In this document: in pieces, positions 37,065 through 46,523 of the stretch
Position numbering within the stretch: position 1 is the first letter of the stretch
How the letters are laid out: the number at the start of each line of letters is the position of its first letter
Assembly: GCA_910585655.1 (NCBI GenBank)
Contig: CAJUFW010000001.1
Location: 1 to 64,000, forward strand
Reading direction: 5' to 3'
DNA length: 64,000 nt
From: an uncultured Lachnospiraceae bacterium
GTDB lineage: Bacteria; Bacillota; Clostridia; Lachnospirales; Lachnospiraceae
Made by a program: the position numbers and the translations under genes
The notes under the pieces: model-generated
Database searches by the model: none
Told to the model about the DNA's origin: nothing
The model's input: the letters and a program-made list of their open reading frames with translations, nothing else

Positions 37065-37108
37065 AAAAAACAGTCGGGAGAAACAATCGTTTCTTCCGAC
37101 TGTTTTTC
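37065..37108 (+). terminator. Strong terminator before uppP
   Basis: CAGTCGGGAGAAAC (37071-37084) pairs over 14 bases with GTTTCTTCCGACTG (37089-37102, one G-U), loop AATC, followed by TTTTTCTTT and preceded by AAAAAA, so it may act on both strands. Confidence 0.85.
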
Positions 37109-37131
37109 TTTGATGGAAAATGATTTTACCC

Positions 37132-37160
37132 TTGCATGAAGGAAGGAGATTCGTTATAAT
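37132..37160 (+). promoter_or_regulatory. Promoter of uppP
   Basis: TTGCAT (37132-37137), 17-base spacer, perfect TATAAT (37155-37160). The 5' UTR is about 90 bases. Confidence 0.75.
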
Positions 37161-37253
37161 AAAAAAGCGGGAAAATTTATCTTCCGTTTTGTTTTCTGCA
37201 TGAGGGTGGGAAGCAGTGAATAAGAATGGAAAAAACGGGAAGGAAGAAGTTTT

Positions 37254-38147
37254 ATGACAATATGGAAAGCAATCATTATGGGAGTGATACAGGGGTTGGC
37301 AGAATTCTTGCCGATCAGCAGTTCCGGGCATTTGGCGATTTTCAAGCATATTTTAAATATTGATTTGGAAAACGGCGGGCTGCTGTTTGACGTGTTGCTG
37401 CATCTAGGGACGTTAATTGCGGTGTTTATTGCCTTTTGGAGCGATATCCGCAAACTGATTGTAGAAGGTTTTGGCATTATCGGGGGCTTTTTTGCCAATG
37501 TTGGGCGGATGGCTGCCAATGTGGTTTCGCGCCCGGAAGGGGGAAAACGGGAATGGAAGCCTATTTTAAATACGCCGTACCGCCGGTTTGTGATGCTCAT
37601 TATCGTATCGACCATACCGACCGGGATCTTAGGGCTGGCGCTGCAAGACGTGATTGAACGGGCTTCGGCTACTTTGATTGTGCCGGGGATTTTCTTGATT
37701 TTGACGGCGATTTTACTGTTAGTGGCAGAAAACTATCGTCCAAAGAATGCGGGCAGAATAAAGGAGAAAAACGCTACCTATACGCAGGCTTTGATCGTAG
37801 GGACGGCGCAGGGGATTGCTACGATGCCAGGGCTTTCCCGTTCGGGCAGTACGATTACTGCCTGTTTACTATGCGGATTTGACAAAAGCTTTGCAGTAAG
37901 GTATTCTTTTATTATGTCGATTCCCGCTATCTTAGGGGCGTTGGTATTAGAATTAAAAGATTTTGGCAGTGAGACAATCGCTGCTTCAGAGCTTTGGTAC
38001 TATGCGGCAGGAACCTTGGTCTCGGCAGTAGTCGGTTATATTTGCATTAAAACGATGCTGGTTGTTGTAAGACAGAAGAAATTCCGGTATTTTGCCTATT
38101 ATTGTTTTGTAGTGGGACTGACTGCAGTAATGTGGAATTTTCTATAA
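37254..38147 (+). CDS. uppP: Undecaprenyl-diphosphatase UppP (BacA type)
   Basis: 297-aa integral membrane phosphatase recycling undecaprenyl diphosphate for cell-wall synthesis; confers bacitracin tolerance. The motifs GVIQGLAEFLPISSSGHL (residues ~6-25) and PGLSRSGSTITACLL (~193) hold the active-site residues; about eight hydrophobic helices. The cytoplasmic loop between helices 2 and 3 (VSRPEGGKREWKP) is longer than in E. coli BacA. It is expressed from its own promoter and ends 55 bases before ftsK. Confidence 0.94.
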   Translation: MTIWKAIIMGVIQGLAEFLPISSSGHLAIFKHILNIDLENGGLLFDVLLHLGTLIAVFIAFWSDIRKLIVEGFGIIGGFFANVGRMAANVVSRPEGGKREWKPILNTPYRRFVMLIIVSTIPTGILGLALQDVIERASATLIVPGIFLILTAILLLVAENYRPKNAGRIKEKNATYTQALIVGTAQGIATMPGLSRSGSTITACLLCGFDKSFAVRYSFIMSIPAILGALVLELKDFGSETIAASELWYYAAGTLVSAVVGYICIKTMLVVVRQKKFRYFAYYCFVVGLTAVMWNFL

Positions 38148-38201
38148 AGGCAGACGAACCAAGTGGGATCAATGAGGAATGGGAGCAGAGGGAGGATAAC
38201 G

Positions 38202-41200
38202 ATGGCAGGTAGTCAAAATACCAGCAGAAAGGGACAGAGTTCCGGAACTGGGAGCAGGAAAAGTTCGGCTGGAAGAAAACCCGTCCCGGCTGATAAAAAG
38301 GTTACGAGAAGGAATACAGCCAGAAAATCCGCAGAATTAGAACAAGACGAGATGGAGCAGACAGAAAGCATTTGGTATCGCTATCAGGAGGAAATTATCC
38401 TGATGCTGGTACTGGTGCTTTCCGTGCTGTTATTGCTGAGTAATTTCCATCTGTGCGGTCCGGCGGGGGAGTTTATCAATCAGGCGGCGTTTGGTCTGAT
38501 GGGTTTTTTGGCTTATATTTTTCCGGTGCTGCTCTTTTTTGGAACGGCGTTTTATCTGTCGAATCGGAAAAACCGCAGTATCGTCCAGAAGCTGATTTGT
38601 ATGGTTTTGCTCTATTTTATTTTAGCTGCTTTGCTGCAAATGGTCACATATGGCAGCTCAGCCGAGTTAAAAATAAAGGACTTATATTTTATGAGCGCCA
38701 ACGGAAGAGACGGAGGAGGCTTTCTAGGCGGGGGATTAGCGAAGCTTCTTTGCTCGGTGATTGACGTAGTGGGAACCTATATTGTACTGATTGGTGCAAT
38801 CTTGGTGCTTTTGATGTTTATTACAGAAAAGTTTCTGTTTGCCTTCGTCGGAAACAAATATCAGGAGCGTCGGAGGCTGCGTCAGGAGCGAAAGGAACGG
38901 GAAGTATGGCTGGAGGAAAGCGCGCTGGCAATAGAGGAGGTACCGGAGGAGTTAGAAGACTTGTCCGGTAAAGAACACGGGATGGCTTATGAAAGAAACG
39001 TATATTCTTTGGAGGAACAAAAGCGAAAGAGACGGAAGGTAAGCAGCTACACGTTCCCTGCTGAGGAGGAAAAAAATACCGATTCGGTAGAGATGCGAGA
39101 GCTAAAGCTGCAAAACCTGGTGATTCAGCGAGGTGGGGAAACGGAAGTAGTAGGGGTTTCTCCTTATTATGAGGAAGAGATTAAGAAAAAATTTGGTGTC
39201 CAAACGGAAAAGCAGCCGCATTCAGAGCAGGAATCAGAAGAGATGCAGCCGCCTCAAAGACAACCGGAGAAGCCGGAAAACCTGCCGAAAGCTGCCAAGC
39301 CGAATACTCCAAAAGAGGCAGGAAGCTCCTTATTGCAGAGCTTAAAAAGAAAAAAGGAACGACCAGAGCCTATAGAATCTCATACTGTGTCGGTTCTTCC
39401 GGTTTCCTCTACAAAGGAAAAAGATGTCAAGCCGCCTATAGAGGAAGGCTTACTTTCCTGGGATATGTTAGATAAGAACCTTGATATATTGGAAGCAGCT
39501 CCGGCTCCTTCCGGGAAAGAAGAATTGGAGCCGATATCTGCCTTTGCGGAACATACGCCTGTTTTTGCAGAATCAACACTGCAAAAGCCGGCAGAGCATC
39601 CGCAGCCGGAGAGCGGCAGCGAACCAGAGCCGGTTTTGTCAGAACCCGTTTCGGCAAAACTTGATTTATCAGATGCTCTTTTAACCGAATCGGTTCCATC
39701 AAAGTCCGTTTCGCGAGAAGTTGCTCCGTTAGAAATTATTCCGCCAGAGTCTGGTCTGTCAGAGGTTGTTCCACCGGAAGTAGTTCCGTCGGAAGCTATT
39801 TCGTTAGAAGCTGCTCCGCCGGAAGTTATTTCGTTGGAAGCCATTTCGTCAGAAGCCATTTTGCCAGAGGTTGCTTCGCCGAACGTTGTTCCGACAGCAC
39901 AACGTCCATCAGAACAACTTCCGTTAGAGGCGATGTTACCAGAGGCAGCGGCAGCCGATCCGGTTTCATCGGGAGTGATAGCAGGGGAAGCGGCATTACC
40001 AAAGGAAGAGCCTGTTCTTTCGGAAGTTTCTTCCTCCGAGCGAGCTTTAGAGGAGGAAAAGGAACGGATCTTAAAGGCAAAGTCGATCGAGGGGAATCAG
40101 CCGCTGGATTCCTATGCCAAAACTCCTCCGGTAGAAAATCATAGTTCCATACAAAACGAGCCGGTACAAAAGGCGGAGCCGGCATCAACGCTTTCTATTC
40201 CAGCAATCCAGCCAAGTCCGGAGCCGTATCGCTTTCCGTCGGTAAAGCTGCTCAATGAGCCGCCGAACGATCAAAGGGGTGCGAGCAATGAGGAGTTGCA
40301 GGAAACGGCGATGACGCTGCAAAAAACGTTAGATAGCTTTGGAGTGCGGGTAACTGTAACTAACGTAAGCTGCGGTCCGGCGGTGACGCGTTATGAGCTG
40401 CAACCGGAGAGAGGTGTTAAGGTCAGCCGGATTACGGGACTGACCGACGATATCAAGCTGAACTTGGCAGCAGCAGATATCCGGATCGAGGCACCGATTC
40501 CAGGGAAAGCTGCAGTAGGGATTGAGGTGCCGAACAAGGAAAATGCAACGGTATTTTTAAGAGAGCTATTGGAAACCGACGCTTTTAAAGAGCATAAATC
40601 AAGCGTGGCGTTTGCGGTCGGAAAGGATATCGGTGGACAGACCGTCGTGACGGATATTGCGAAGATGCCCCATTTGCTGATTGCCGGAGCAACCGGTTCC
40701 GGAAAATCCGTCTGTATCAATACCCTGATTATGAGTGTATTGTACAAGGCCGATCCGAATGATGTCAAACTGATTATGATCGATCCGAAGGTGGTAGAAT
40801 TAAGTGTCTATAACGGAATACCGCATCTGTTGATTCCGGTTGTCACCGATCCGAAAAAAGCGAGCGGTGCCTTAAACTGGGCGGTCATGGAAATGATGGA
40901 TCGATATCAGAGATTTGCCGACGTCGGTGTTCGGGATGTAAAAGGTTACAATGAAAAGATTGCCTCTGCCGCTCAGTATAAAGAGGACCCTCGGTATGTG
41001 AAAATGCCGCAAATCGTGATTATTGTGGACGAGCTGGCGGATCTGATGATGGTAGCGCCGGGAGAGGTCGAGGATGCGATTTGCCGTCTGGCGCAGTTAG
41101 CGAGAGCGGCGGGGATTCATCTGGTGATTGCCACACAGCGTCCTTCGGTCAATGTCATTACCGGTCTGATCAAAGCGAATATCCCATCCAGGATTGCCTT

Positions 41201-41702
41201 TGCGGTTTCTTCCGCGATTGATTCCCGGACGATTCTTGACGGAGCCGGAGCAGAAAAGCTGTTAGGAAAGGGAGACATGCTCTTTTTTCCGACGGGATAT
41301 CCAAAGCCGGTGCGGGTGCAGGGTGCCTTTGTAACGGATCAGGAAGTAACGGCGGTGGTGGATTATCTGCGGGAACAGCATAACGGCGCAAGCTATAATG
41401 CCGAGATTATCAAACGAGTGGACAATGCTCAGCCGTCGCCAGGCAATACAGGCGGTGACGCCGCGTATGGAAATGGGAATGGACAGGATGAATACTTTGC
41501 GGAGGCTGGGAAATTTATTATCGAAAAGGATAAGGCGTCGATTGGAATGTTACAGCGCGTCTATAAAATCGGCTTTAACCGGGCGGCGCGGATTATGGAT
41601 CAGCTCTCTGAGGCAGGGGTAGTAGGACCGGAGGAGGGAACGAAGCCAAGAAAGGTTTTGATGTCCTTAGAGGAATTTGAAAACTACTTGGAGCAAAATT
41701 AG
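38202..41702 (+). CDS. ftsK: DNA translocase FtsK/SpoIIIE
   Basis: 1,166 aa from ATG 38202 (GGGAGG upstream). Basic N-terminus, four membrane segments (residues ~65-220), then a very long linker of about 430 residues. The RecA-like motor follows (Walker [10 protein letters not shown] near 828, Walker [20 protein letters not shown] near 945, [19 protein letters not shown]), and a C-terminal winged-helix gamma domain ([24 protein letters not shown]). It pumps chromosomal DNA through the septum. The linker contains an unusual run of pentapeptide repeats (39690-39900) and many Glu/Pro residues. Whether it acts mainly in division or sporulation cannot be told. Confidence 0.93.
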   Translation: MAGSQNTSRKGQSSGTGSRKSSAGRKPVPADKKVTRRNTARKSAELEQDEMEQTESIWYRYQEEIILMLVLVLSVLLLLSNFHLCGPAGEFINQAAFGLMGFLAYIFPVLLFFGTAFYLSNRKNRSIVQKLICMVLLYFILAALLQMVTYGSSAELKIKDLYFMSANGRDGGGFLGGGLAKLLCSVIDVVGTYIVLIGAILVLLMFITEKFLFAFVGNKYQERRRLRQERKEREVWLEESALAIEEVPEELEDLSGKEHGMAYERNVYSLEEQKRKRRKVSSYTFPAEEEKNTDSVEMRELKLQNLVIQRGGETEVVGVSPYYEEEIKKKFGVQTEKQPHSEQESEEMQPPQRQPEKPENLPKAAKPNTPKEAGSSLLQSLKRKKERPEPIESHTVSVLPVSSTKEKDVKPPIEEGLLSWDMLDKNLDILEAAPAPSGKEELEPISAFAEHTPVFAESTLQKPAEHPQPESGSEPEPVLSEPVSAKLDLSDALLTESVPSKSVSREVAPLEIIPPESGLSEVVPPEVVPSEAISLEAAPPEVISLEAISSEAILPEVASPNVVPTAQRPSEQLPLEAMLPEAAAADPVSSGVIAGEAALPKEEPVLSEVSSSERALEEEKERILKAKSIEGNQPLDSYAKTPPVENHSSIQNEPVQKAEPASTLSIPAIQPSPEPYRFPSVKLLNEPPNDQRGASNEELQETAMTLQKTLDSFGVRVTVTNVSCGPAVTRYELQPERGVKVSRITGLTDDIKLNLAAADIRIEAPIPGKAAVGIEVPNKENATVFLRELLETDAFKEHKSSVAFAVGKDIGGQTVVTDIAKMPHLLIAGATGSGKSVCINTLIMSVLYKADPNDVKLIMIDPKVVELSVYNGIPHLLIPVVTDPKKASGALNWAVMEMMDRYQRFADVGVRDVKGYNEKIASAAQYKEDPRYVKMPQIVIIVDELADLMMVAPGEVEDAICRLAQLARAAGIHLVIATQRPSVNVITGLIKANIPSRIAFAVSSAIDSRTILDGAGAEKLLGKGDMLFFPTGYPKPVRVQGAFVTDQEVTAVVDYLREQHNGASYNAEIIKRVDNAQPSPGNTGGDAAYGNGNGQDEYFAEAGKFIIEKDKASIGMLQRVYKIGFNRAARIMDQLSEAGVVGPEEGTKPRKVLMSLEEFENYLEQN

Positions 41703-41711
41703 GTTTCAGGA

Positions 41712-41773
41712 CGTTTGGTTTTTTGCCAAACGGAAGGAAATAAAGCACAAAGCAGGTGAGATCAAACCACCTG
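41712..41773 (+). promoter_or_regulatory. Two hairpins in the fhs leader
   Basis: CGTTTGG (41712-41718)/CCAAACG (41726-41732) with a T-rich loop, and CAGGTG (41753-41758)/CACCTG (41768-41773). Neither has a U-run after it. They lie between the ftsK stop and the fhs start and may be a processing or control region; I do not recognise a known tetrahydrofolate riboswitch. Confidence 0.4.
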
Positions 41774-41814
41774 GGAAACGAAAGGTTACGGATCAAATGA
41801 AGGAGGATGCTCAG

Positions 41815-43485
41815 ATGAAAACAGACATTCAGATTGCACAGGAAACGCAGATGGCGCATATCCGGGAGGTAGCGGCACAGTTGGATATCCGGGAGGAGGA
41901 GCTAGAGTACTATGGAAAGTACAAAGCCAAACTGTCCGACGAACTTTGGGATCGTGTCAAGGATCGTCCGGATGGGAAGCTGATTTTGGTGACAGCCATC
42001 AATCCAACTCCGGCAGGAGAAGGAAAGACGACGACGAGCGTAGGACTGGGAGAAGCTTTTGGAAAGCTGCACAAGAAAGCCGTGATTGCATTGCGGGAGC
42101 CATCCTTGGGACCATGCTTTGGTATTAAAGGCGGGGCAGCGGGAGGCGGTTATGCCCAGGTAGTGCCAATGGAGGATCTGAACCTTCATTTTACCGGGGA
42201 TTTTCATGCGATTACTTCAGCAAACAATCTTTTGGCAGCGCTTTTAGACAACCATATCCATCAGGGAAACGAGCTTGCGATCGATCCGAACCAAATCGTT
42301 TGGAAGCGTTGCCTGGATATGAACGACCGTGCGTTAAGAAATATTATTGTCGGTTTGGGGAAAAAGTCAGACGGCGTAGTAAGAGAGGATCATTTCGTGA
42401 TTACGGTGGCTTCGGAGATTATGGCGATTCTTTGTCTGGCAGATGATATGGAAGATTTGAAAAAGCGTCTGGGACGGATTATCGTTGCTTATAACTATGC
42501 AGGAGAGCCGGTAACTGCCGAACAGCTTCATGCAGTAGGTTCGATGGCAGCGCTGTTAAAGGATGCCTTAAAGCCGAATCTGATTCAGACGTTAGAGCAT
42601 ACTCCGGCGATTGTACACGGCGGACCGTTTGCCAACATTGCACATGGCTGTAATTCCGTCCGCGCTACGAAAACAGCCCTAAAACTGGCAGATTATGTCG
42701 TGACGGAGGCAGGCTTTGGTGCCGATCTTGGAGCTGAGAAGTTTTTGGATATCAAGTGCCGGATGGCAGGGCTAAAACCGGATGCAATCGTACTGGTAGC
42801 TACCGTGCGCGCGCTGAAATACAACGGTGGAATAGCAAAAAAAGATCTGGCAGCAGAAAACCTGACAGCATTGGAAAAGGGAATCGTCAACCTGGAAAAG
42901 CATATTGAAAACCTGCAGCGTTATGATGTGCCGATTGTTGTTACTTTAAACCGCTTTGTGACGGACTCCGATGCAGAGCTGGCATATGTCAAAGAATTTT
43001 GTGAAAAGCGCGGCTGTGAATTCGCCTTATCCGAGGTTTGGGAAAAGGGCGGAGAAGGCGGCATTGATCTGGCAGAAAAAGTGCTGCAGACGTTGGAAAC
43101 AAAAGAATCGCATTTCCATGTGCTGTATGAGGATTCGCTTTCCTTAAAGGAAAAGATTGAAAAAATCGCCAAAGAAATTTATGGAGCGGACGGTGTGACT
43201 TACGATCCGGCTGCCAGCAGGGCTCTGGCAAGGATCGAAGATCTGGGCTTTCAGCATGTACCGGTTTGTATGGCGAAAAACCAGTATTCGCTTTCCGATG
43301 ACCAGAAAAAACTGGGACGTCCGACCGGTTTTACCGTCCATGTCCGGGAGGTTTATGTTTCGGCAGGCGCAGGTTTTGTCGTAGCGATTACGGGAACGAT
43401 TATGACGATGCCGGGACTTGGAAAGACGCCGGCGGCGTATGGGATTGATGTGACAGAAGACGGTGTGATTACCGGTCTGTTCTAG
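41815..43485 (+). CDS. fhs: Formate--tetrahydrofolate ligase
   Basis: 556 aa. ATP-dependent formation of 10-formyl-THF from formate, the entry step of the methyl branch of the Wood-Ljungdahl pathway. It has the P-loop [17 protein letters not shown] (near residue 67), [39 protein letters not shown] and the C-terminal [24 protein letters not shown] 41815 follows AAGGAGG; the frame opens further up inside ftsK without a site. Together with folD and the cyclohydrolase near 23 kb it completes formate-to-methylene-THF conversion. Confidence 0.96.
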   Translation: MKTDIQIAQETQMAHIREVAAQLDIREEELEYYGKYKAKLSDELWDRVKDRPDGKLILVTAINPTPAGEGKTTTSVGLGEAFGKLHKKAVIALREPSLGPCFGIKGGAAGGGYAQVVPMEDLNLHFTGDFHAITSANNLLAALLDNHIHQGNELAIDPNQIVWKRCLDMNDRALRNIIVGLGKKSDGVVREDHFVITVASEIMAILCLADDMEDLKKRLGRIIVAYNYAGEPVTAEQLHAVGSMAALLKDALKPNLIQTLEHTPAIVHGGPFANIAHGCNSVRATKTALKLADYVVTEAGFGADLGAEKFLDIKCRMAGLKPDAIVLVATVRALKYNGGIAKKDLAAENLTALEKGIVNLEKHIENLQRYDVPIVVTLNRFVTDSDAELAYVKEFCEKRGCEFALSEVWEKGGEGGIDLAEKVLQTLETKESHFHVLYEDSLSLKEKIEKIAKEIYGADGVTYDPAASRALARIEDLGFQHVPVCMAKNQYSLSDDQKKLGRPTGFTVHVREVYVSAGAGFVVAITGTIMTMPGLGKTPAAYGIDVTEDGVITGLF

Positions 43486-43491
43486 GCAGGA

Positions 43492-43536
43492 AAGGAAGGC
43501 GCCGGGAGAGGAAACACCTTCCTTGCTTCCGGTGCC
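43492..43536 (+). promoter_or_regulatory. Mutually exclusive hairpins after fhs
   Basis: AAGGAAGG (43492-43499)/CCTTCCTT (43517-43524) and GGCGCCGG (43498-43505)/CCGGTGCC (43529-43536) overlap, so only one can form. There is no U-run; it could be a terminator without tail or a switch between fhs and the small membrane gene. Confidence 0.45.
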
Positions 43537-43580
43537 AGTTTGAATAGGATTGGGGAAATTTATAGATTGGAGAGGTACTT

Positions 43581-43907
43581 ATGAAAGAAATGGTTGCAGC
43601 CGGGATTTTGTTTTTGATTGCGATTGGAGCATTTATCCTTAGTATCCGTTCTTTTCAGGAAAAAGGATTTTTGTTCAATAATGCGTATTTGTATGCTTCT
43701 AAAAAGGAACGTAGCCAGATGGATAAAAGCCCGCATTATAGGCAGACGGCAGTCGTCTTTTTACTAATCAGTATTGTATTTGCTCTAAATGCAGTAGAGG
43801 GTCTTTTGGACAGCGGCTGGCTGCTGTGGGTAGGAATTTTCTTTATTGTGCTTACGATAATTTACGCCGTCGCTTCTAGTATCCAGATAGAACGGAAGCA
43901 GCAATAG
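43581..43907 (+). CDS. Small membrane protein, DUF3784-like
   Basis: 108 aa, three hydrophobic segments (AAGILFLIAIGAFILSI; AVVFLLISIVFALNAVEGLL; LLWVGIFFIVLTIIYAVA) with a loop NNAYLYASKKERSQMDKSPHYRQ. The layout resembles the DUF3784 family of small Firmicutes membrane proteins, function unknown. A GGAGAGG site precedes the ATG. Confidence 0.6.
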   Translation: MKEMVAAGILFLIAIGAFILSIRSFQEKGFLFNNAYLYASKKERSQMDKSPHYRQTAVVFLLISIVFALNAVEGLLDSGWLLWVGIFFIVLTIIYAVASSIQIERKQQ

Positions 43908-43980
43908 GAGAGAAACGCGAGTAGAATAATGGAAGCGAACCAAAGGGAAGAGATAAAAAGAAAGGAAAAGGGAACATTAT

Positions 43981-44487
43981 ATGAGTTTACTCGAAAACTG
44001 GAGAGAGTTTGCATATTCACAGGAGAGAAGCCAGAGAGCAATGGATTTGTTCTGGGCGGATTATTTTAATCAGGAAAAGGTGGTTTATGAGGAACTGTTG
44101 TCTGCTCCGGACACCATCGTGACTGGTACGGTAAAGGAGCTGGCAGAACGGTACCAGATGGATATCAACTATATGGTTGGTTTTCTTGACGGAATCAACG
44201 ACAGTCTGAAAGCGCCGAATCCGATCGAAGAAATGGACGAAGAGACCAACGTTTCTCTGGAATATGACAAGGAAAAGCTTTATTATAATATGGTAGCGGC
44301 GAAAGCAGACTGGCTATATGAACTGCCTCAGTGGGAGAGCCTTTTGAGCGAGGAACGAAGAAAGGAACTATACCGGGAGCAGAAGCAGTCAGGAACCGTG
44401 CGAAAAGAAAAGAAGGTTGGACGTAACGATCCATGTCCTTGCGGAAGCGGTAAAAAGTACAAACAGTGCTGCGGACGGACGGCGTAA
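43981..44487 (+). CDS. SEC-C metal-binding domain protein
   Basis: 168 aa. The C-terminal SEC-C motif [19 protein letters not shown] binds zinc, as at the C-terminus of SecA. The N-terminal part ([23 protein letters not shown]) is helical and of unknown role. Related Lachnospiraceae proteins are annotated only by this motif. Possible function in protein quality control or ribosome binding is inference from other SEC-C proteins. AAAGGA precedes the ATG. Confidence 0.75.
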   Translation: MSLLENWREFAYSQERSQRAMDLFWADYFNQEKVVYEELLSAPDTIVTGTVKELAERYQMDINYMVGFLDGINDSLKAPNPIEEMDEETNVSLEYDKEKLYYNMVAAKADWLYELPQWESLLSEERRKELYREQKQSGTVRKEKKVGRNDPCPCGSGKKYKQCCGRTA

Positions 44488-44515
44488 AGTTTTTAAGAAA
44501 TTAGGAGAGTGTGAT

Positions 44516-44767
44516 ATGAAAGAAAAGCAAGAGAACTTGCTTCAGCAAGAAAAGTTACCTCAGCAAAAGAGAACGCGTTTTCAGCGGATATTGGCGTGGG
44601 CAGGGATTCTTTTGCTTTTGGCGCTTTATGTCATCACGTTTGTAGCAGCGATTGTTAGCTCTCCATCCGCAAACGGTCTGTTTTTAGCCAGCCTGACGTT
44701 GACGTTTGTCATTCCGGCAGCGATTTATGTCTATCAGTGGATACGCCGGGTGATGAAAAAGAAATAA
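44516..44767 (+). CDS. Small two-helix membrane protein
   Basis: 83 aa. A polar Gln/Lys-rich N-terminus, two transmembrane helices (ILAWAGILLLLALYVITFVAAIV; LFLASLTLTFVIPAAIYVYQW) and a basic tail RRVMKKK. AGGAGA precedes ATG 44516. It follows the SEC-C gene by 28 bases and is closed by a terminator, so it is probably the last gene of that unit. No recognised family. Confidence 0.65.
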   Translation: MKEKQENLLQQEKLPQQKRTRFQRILAWAGILLLLALYVITFVAAIVSSPSANGLFLASLTLTFVIPAAIYVYQWIRRVMKKK

Positions 44768-44796
44768 CCAGATGTTTTATGTATAGAGGATAAAAG

Positions 44797-44836
44797 AGGA
44801 GACTGCAGAATTACTTTGCAATCTCCTTTTAATTTT
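44797..44836 (+). terminator. Terminator after the small membrane gene
   Basis: AGGAGACTGCA (44797-44807) pairs with TGCAATCTCCT (44817-44827, one mismatch), followed by TTTAATTTT. Confidence 0.75.
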
Positions 44837-44839
44837 ATA

Positions 44840-44955
44840 GGATAGGAAATCTATCCAGGCAGGATACACACTCACGCGGATGGATTTAGATGGGTTAGCG
44901 TGCCAGATACCGATCGAGCGCCGCCTGATAGAAAAATCTGACTGGGAGTGTGTGA
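44840..44955 (+). repeat. Structured intergenic element related to the dispersed repeats
   Basis: GGATAG/CTATCC hairpin (44840-44856), then CAGGCAGGATACACACTCACGCGGATGG. ACACACTC (44865-) pairs with GAGTGTGT (44947-), enclosing CTATCC-AGGC … GCCTGATAG and ACGC/GCGT pairs. The GGCAGGAT…ACTC-CGCG-ATGG block resembles 48459-48486. The rest of this 260-base gap holds only the promoter of the next gene. Confidence 0.4.
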
Positions 44956-44979
44956 AAAATGATTATAAATTTTTCATGC

Positions 44980-45008
44980 TTGAATAATCTACCTCCGTTC
45001 TATATAAT
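44980..45008 (+). promoter_or_regulatory. Promoter of the DUF4869/ATPase module
   Basis: TTGAAT (44980-44985), 17-base spacer, perfect TATAAT (45003-45008), 24 bases before the ATG. Confidence 0.7.
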
Positions 45009-45031
45009 GAAAGGAAAAGGAGGATACCACT

Positions 45032-45469
45032 ATGCTGAATATCTTTTATGGAAAAATGCCAGAGGCTATTTTTAATACGGCTGTATATTTTAAAAACGTA
45101 TATGAAGATAGTTGGATCACCGATCCTTTTTCTAAAAAGATGATTTTAGATGTAGATAAATCAGTTGTATTGGGGAAGGCGGTAATTGACAGTCCTGTAT
45201 TGGGAAAAATTGCTCCTACTGCTTTATCTGGTGGAGTGAAAACTTTAATTTTAATTAAAAATGAACCGCAAACAATTTTCAATGCTTCTACTTGTGGAGA
45301 TAATTGCGCAAAATGGATTTTAGAGATAGCAAAACAGCAGGAAGTAACCATTAATCTCCGCCATTTAATGGATTTTGGAACAGGACCGTTTGAAATACGC
45401 ATTTTAAATACGGGGCAGATAGTTCACAGCAGAAAAGAGCTGGTTCCCATTGCAGGGCTATATGTTTAA
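45032..45469 (+). CDS. DUF4869 domain protein
   Basis: 145 aa, cytoplasmic. Opens LNIFYGKMPEAIFNTAVYF and contains DSPVLGKIAPTALSGGVKTLILI and CGDNCAKWILEIA, matching the DUF4869 family. No biochemical role is known. It is visibly more AT-rich than the flanking genes. The next gene, a P-loop ATPase, starts about 22 bases after its stop, so the two form one unit. The leader AAGGAGGATACCACTATG is identical to those of the two nucleoside hydrolase genes downstream. Confidence 0.75.
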   Translation: MLNIFYGKMPEAIFNTAVYFKNVYEDSWITDPFSKKMILDVDKSVVLGKAVIDSPVLGKIAPTALSGGVKTLILIKNEPQTIFNASTCGDNCAKWILEIAKQQEVTINLRHLMDFGTGPFEIRILNTGQIVHSRKELVPIAGLYV

Positions 45470-45490
45470 AGAATCATGGAGGTGGAGTGG

Positions 45491-46486
45491 ATGAGAGGAA
45501 GCCATCGGATTATTGTTCAAAATAAACGAATCCGTTATGAATTTGTGATCAAACGAAATTTGACCATTCTTCAAGGCAACAGCGCAACAGGCAAAACGAC
45601 TTTGATTGAAATGATACAGGAATATTATGAAAATGGCTCCTCTAGTGGGATTGCGCTACATGCAGATAAAGAATGTGCTGTTTTATTTGGACGAAATTGG
45701 AAAGCTACTCTTTATGGGATACAAGATAGCATCGTATTTATTGACGAAGGAAACGAATTTATTTTTACAGATGAGTTTGCATCTTTTATTGGGAATACCG
45801 ATAACTACTATGTAATTGTGACAAGGGAAGGGATTCCTTCTTTACCTTATAGTATAGAAGAAATATATGGGATTCGGAGTTCTGGCAAATATGGACGGTT
45901 ACAACAAACTTATCAGGAATTTTATCATTTGTATCATGCAGATGAATATAAACTTGAAAAGAATCCGAATATTTTACTAACGGAAGATTCTAATTCAGGA
46001 TATCAATTTTTTGAAGCAGTTGCAAAGCAAAGGAATTTTTGTTGTAAAAGTGCAGAAGGAAAATCCAATCTTTTTTCAGAAGCAACAAAATTATTGAAGG
46101 AAAATCAAGACAGTGCGATTGTAATGATAGCAGATGGAGCTGCTTTTGGGGCGGAAATGGAAAAAATGTTTCGTTTATTGTCAGACCACAAACAGCTAAC
46201 CTTGTATGTACCAGAATCTTTTGAATGGTTAATTTTGCAGTCAGGCGTTGTAGAAGATAAGGAAATAAAAGAAATATTGAATCATCCGAGTGACTATATT
46301 GACAGTCAGGAATATATGAGCTGGGAAAGATTTTTTACTGCATTGCTGATAAAAAAAACAAGAAAGTCTTATTTGCAATATACCAAAAAGAAACTGAATC
46401 CAGTATATCAAACGTTCAAGCTGCAACACAAAATTTTAGAAGTAATGGACGAAGCTTTACCGTTTTTACAAACAGAGATAACCTAA
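45491..46486 (+). CDS. P-loop ATPase with TOPRIM-like C-terminal half
   Basis: About 331 aa from ATG 45491 (GGAGGTGGAG upstream; ATG 45476 lacks a site). Walker A GNSATGKTT is at residues 29-37, and a hydrophobic strand ends in DE (SIVFIDEGNEF, ~88). The C-terminal half has ILLTEDSNSG (Glu ~163) and AIVMIADGAAFG (Asp ~213), spaced like the E…DxD core of TOPRIM nucleases, though only one Asp is plain. This recalls reduced OLD-family proteins. AT-rich composition, a DUF4869 partner and its own promoter point to an acquired two-gene module, possibly defence or toxin-antitoxin. Function is not established. Confidence 0.6.
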   Translation: MRGSHRIIVQNKRIRYEFVIKRNLTILQGNSATGKTTLIEMIQEYYENGSSSGIALHADKECAVLFGRNWKATLYGIQDSIVFIDEGNEFIFTDEFASFIGNTDNYYVIVTREGIPSLPYSIEEIYGIRSSGKYGRLQQTYQEFYHLYHADEYKLEKNPNILLTEDSNSGYQFFEAVAKQRNFCCKSAEGKSNLFSEATKLLKENQDSAIVMIADGAAFGAEMEKMFRLLSDHKQLTLYVPESFEWLILQSGVVEDKEIKEILNHPSDYIDSQEYMSWERFFTALLIKKTRKSYLQYTKKKLNPVYQTFKLQHKILEVMDEALPFLQTEIT

Positions 46487-46523
46487 TGTACTATAAACTT
46501 TACTATACAAGGAGGATACCACT

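Noticed and set aside
41701-41814. Tetrahydrofolate riboswitch before fhs
   Set aside because: The two hairpins do not form the expected pseudoknotted three-way junction and conserved bases are absent.
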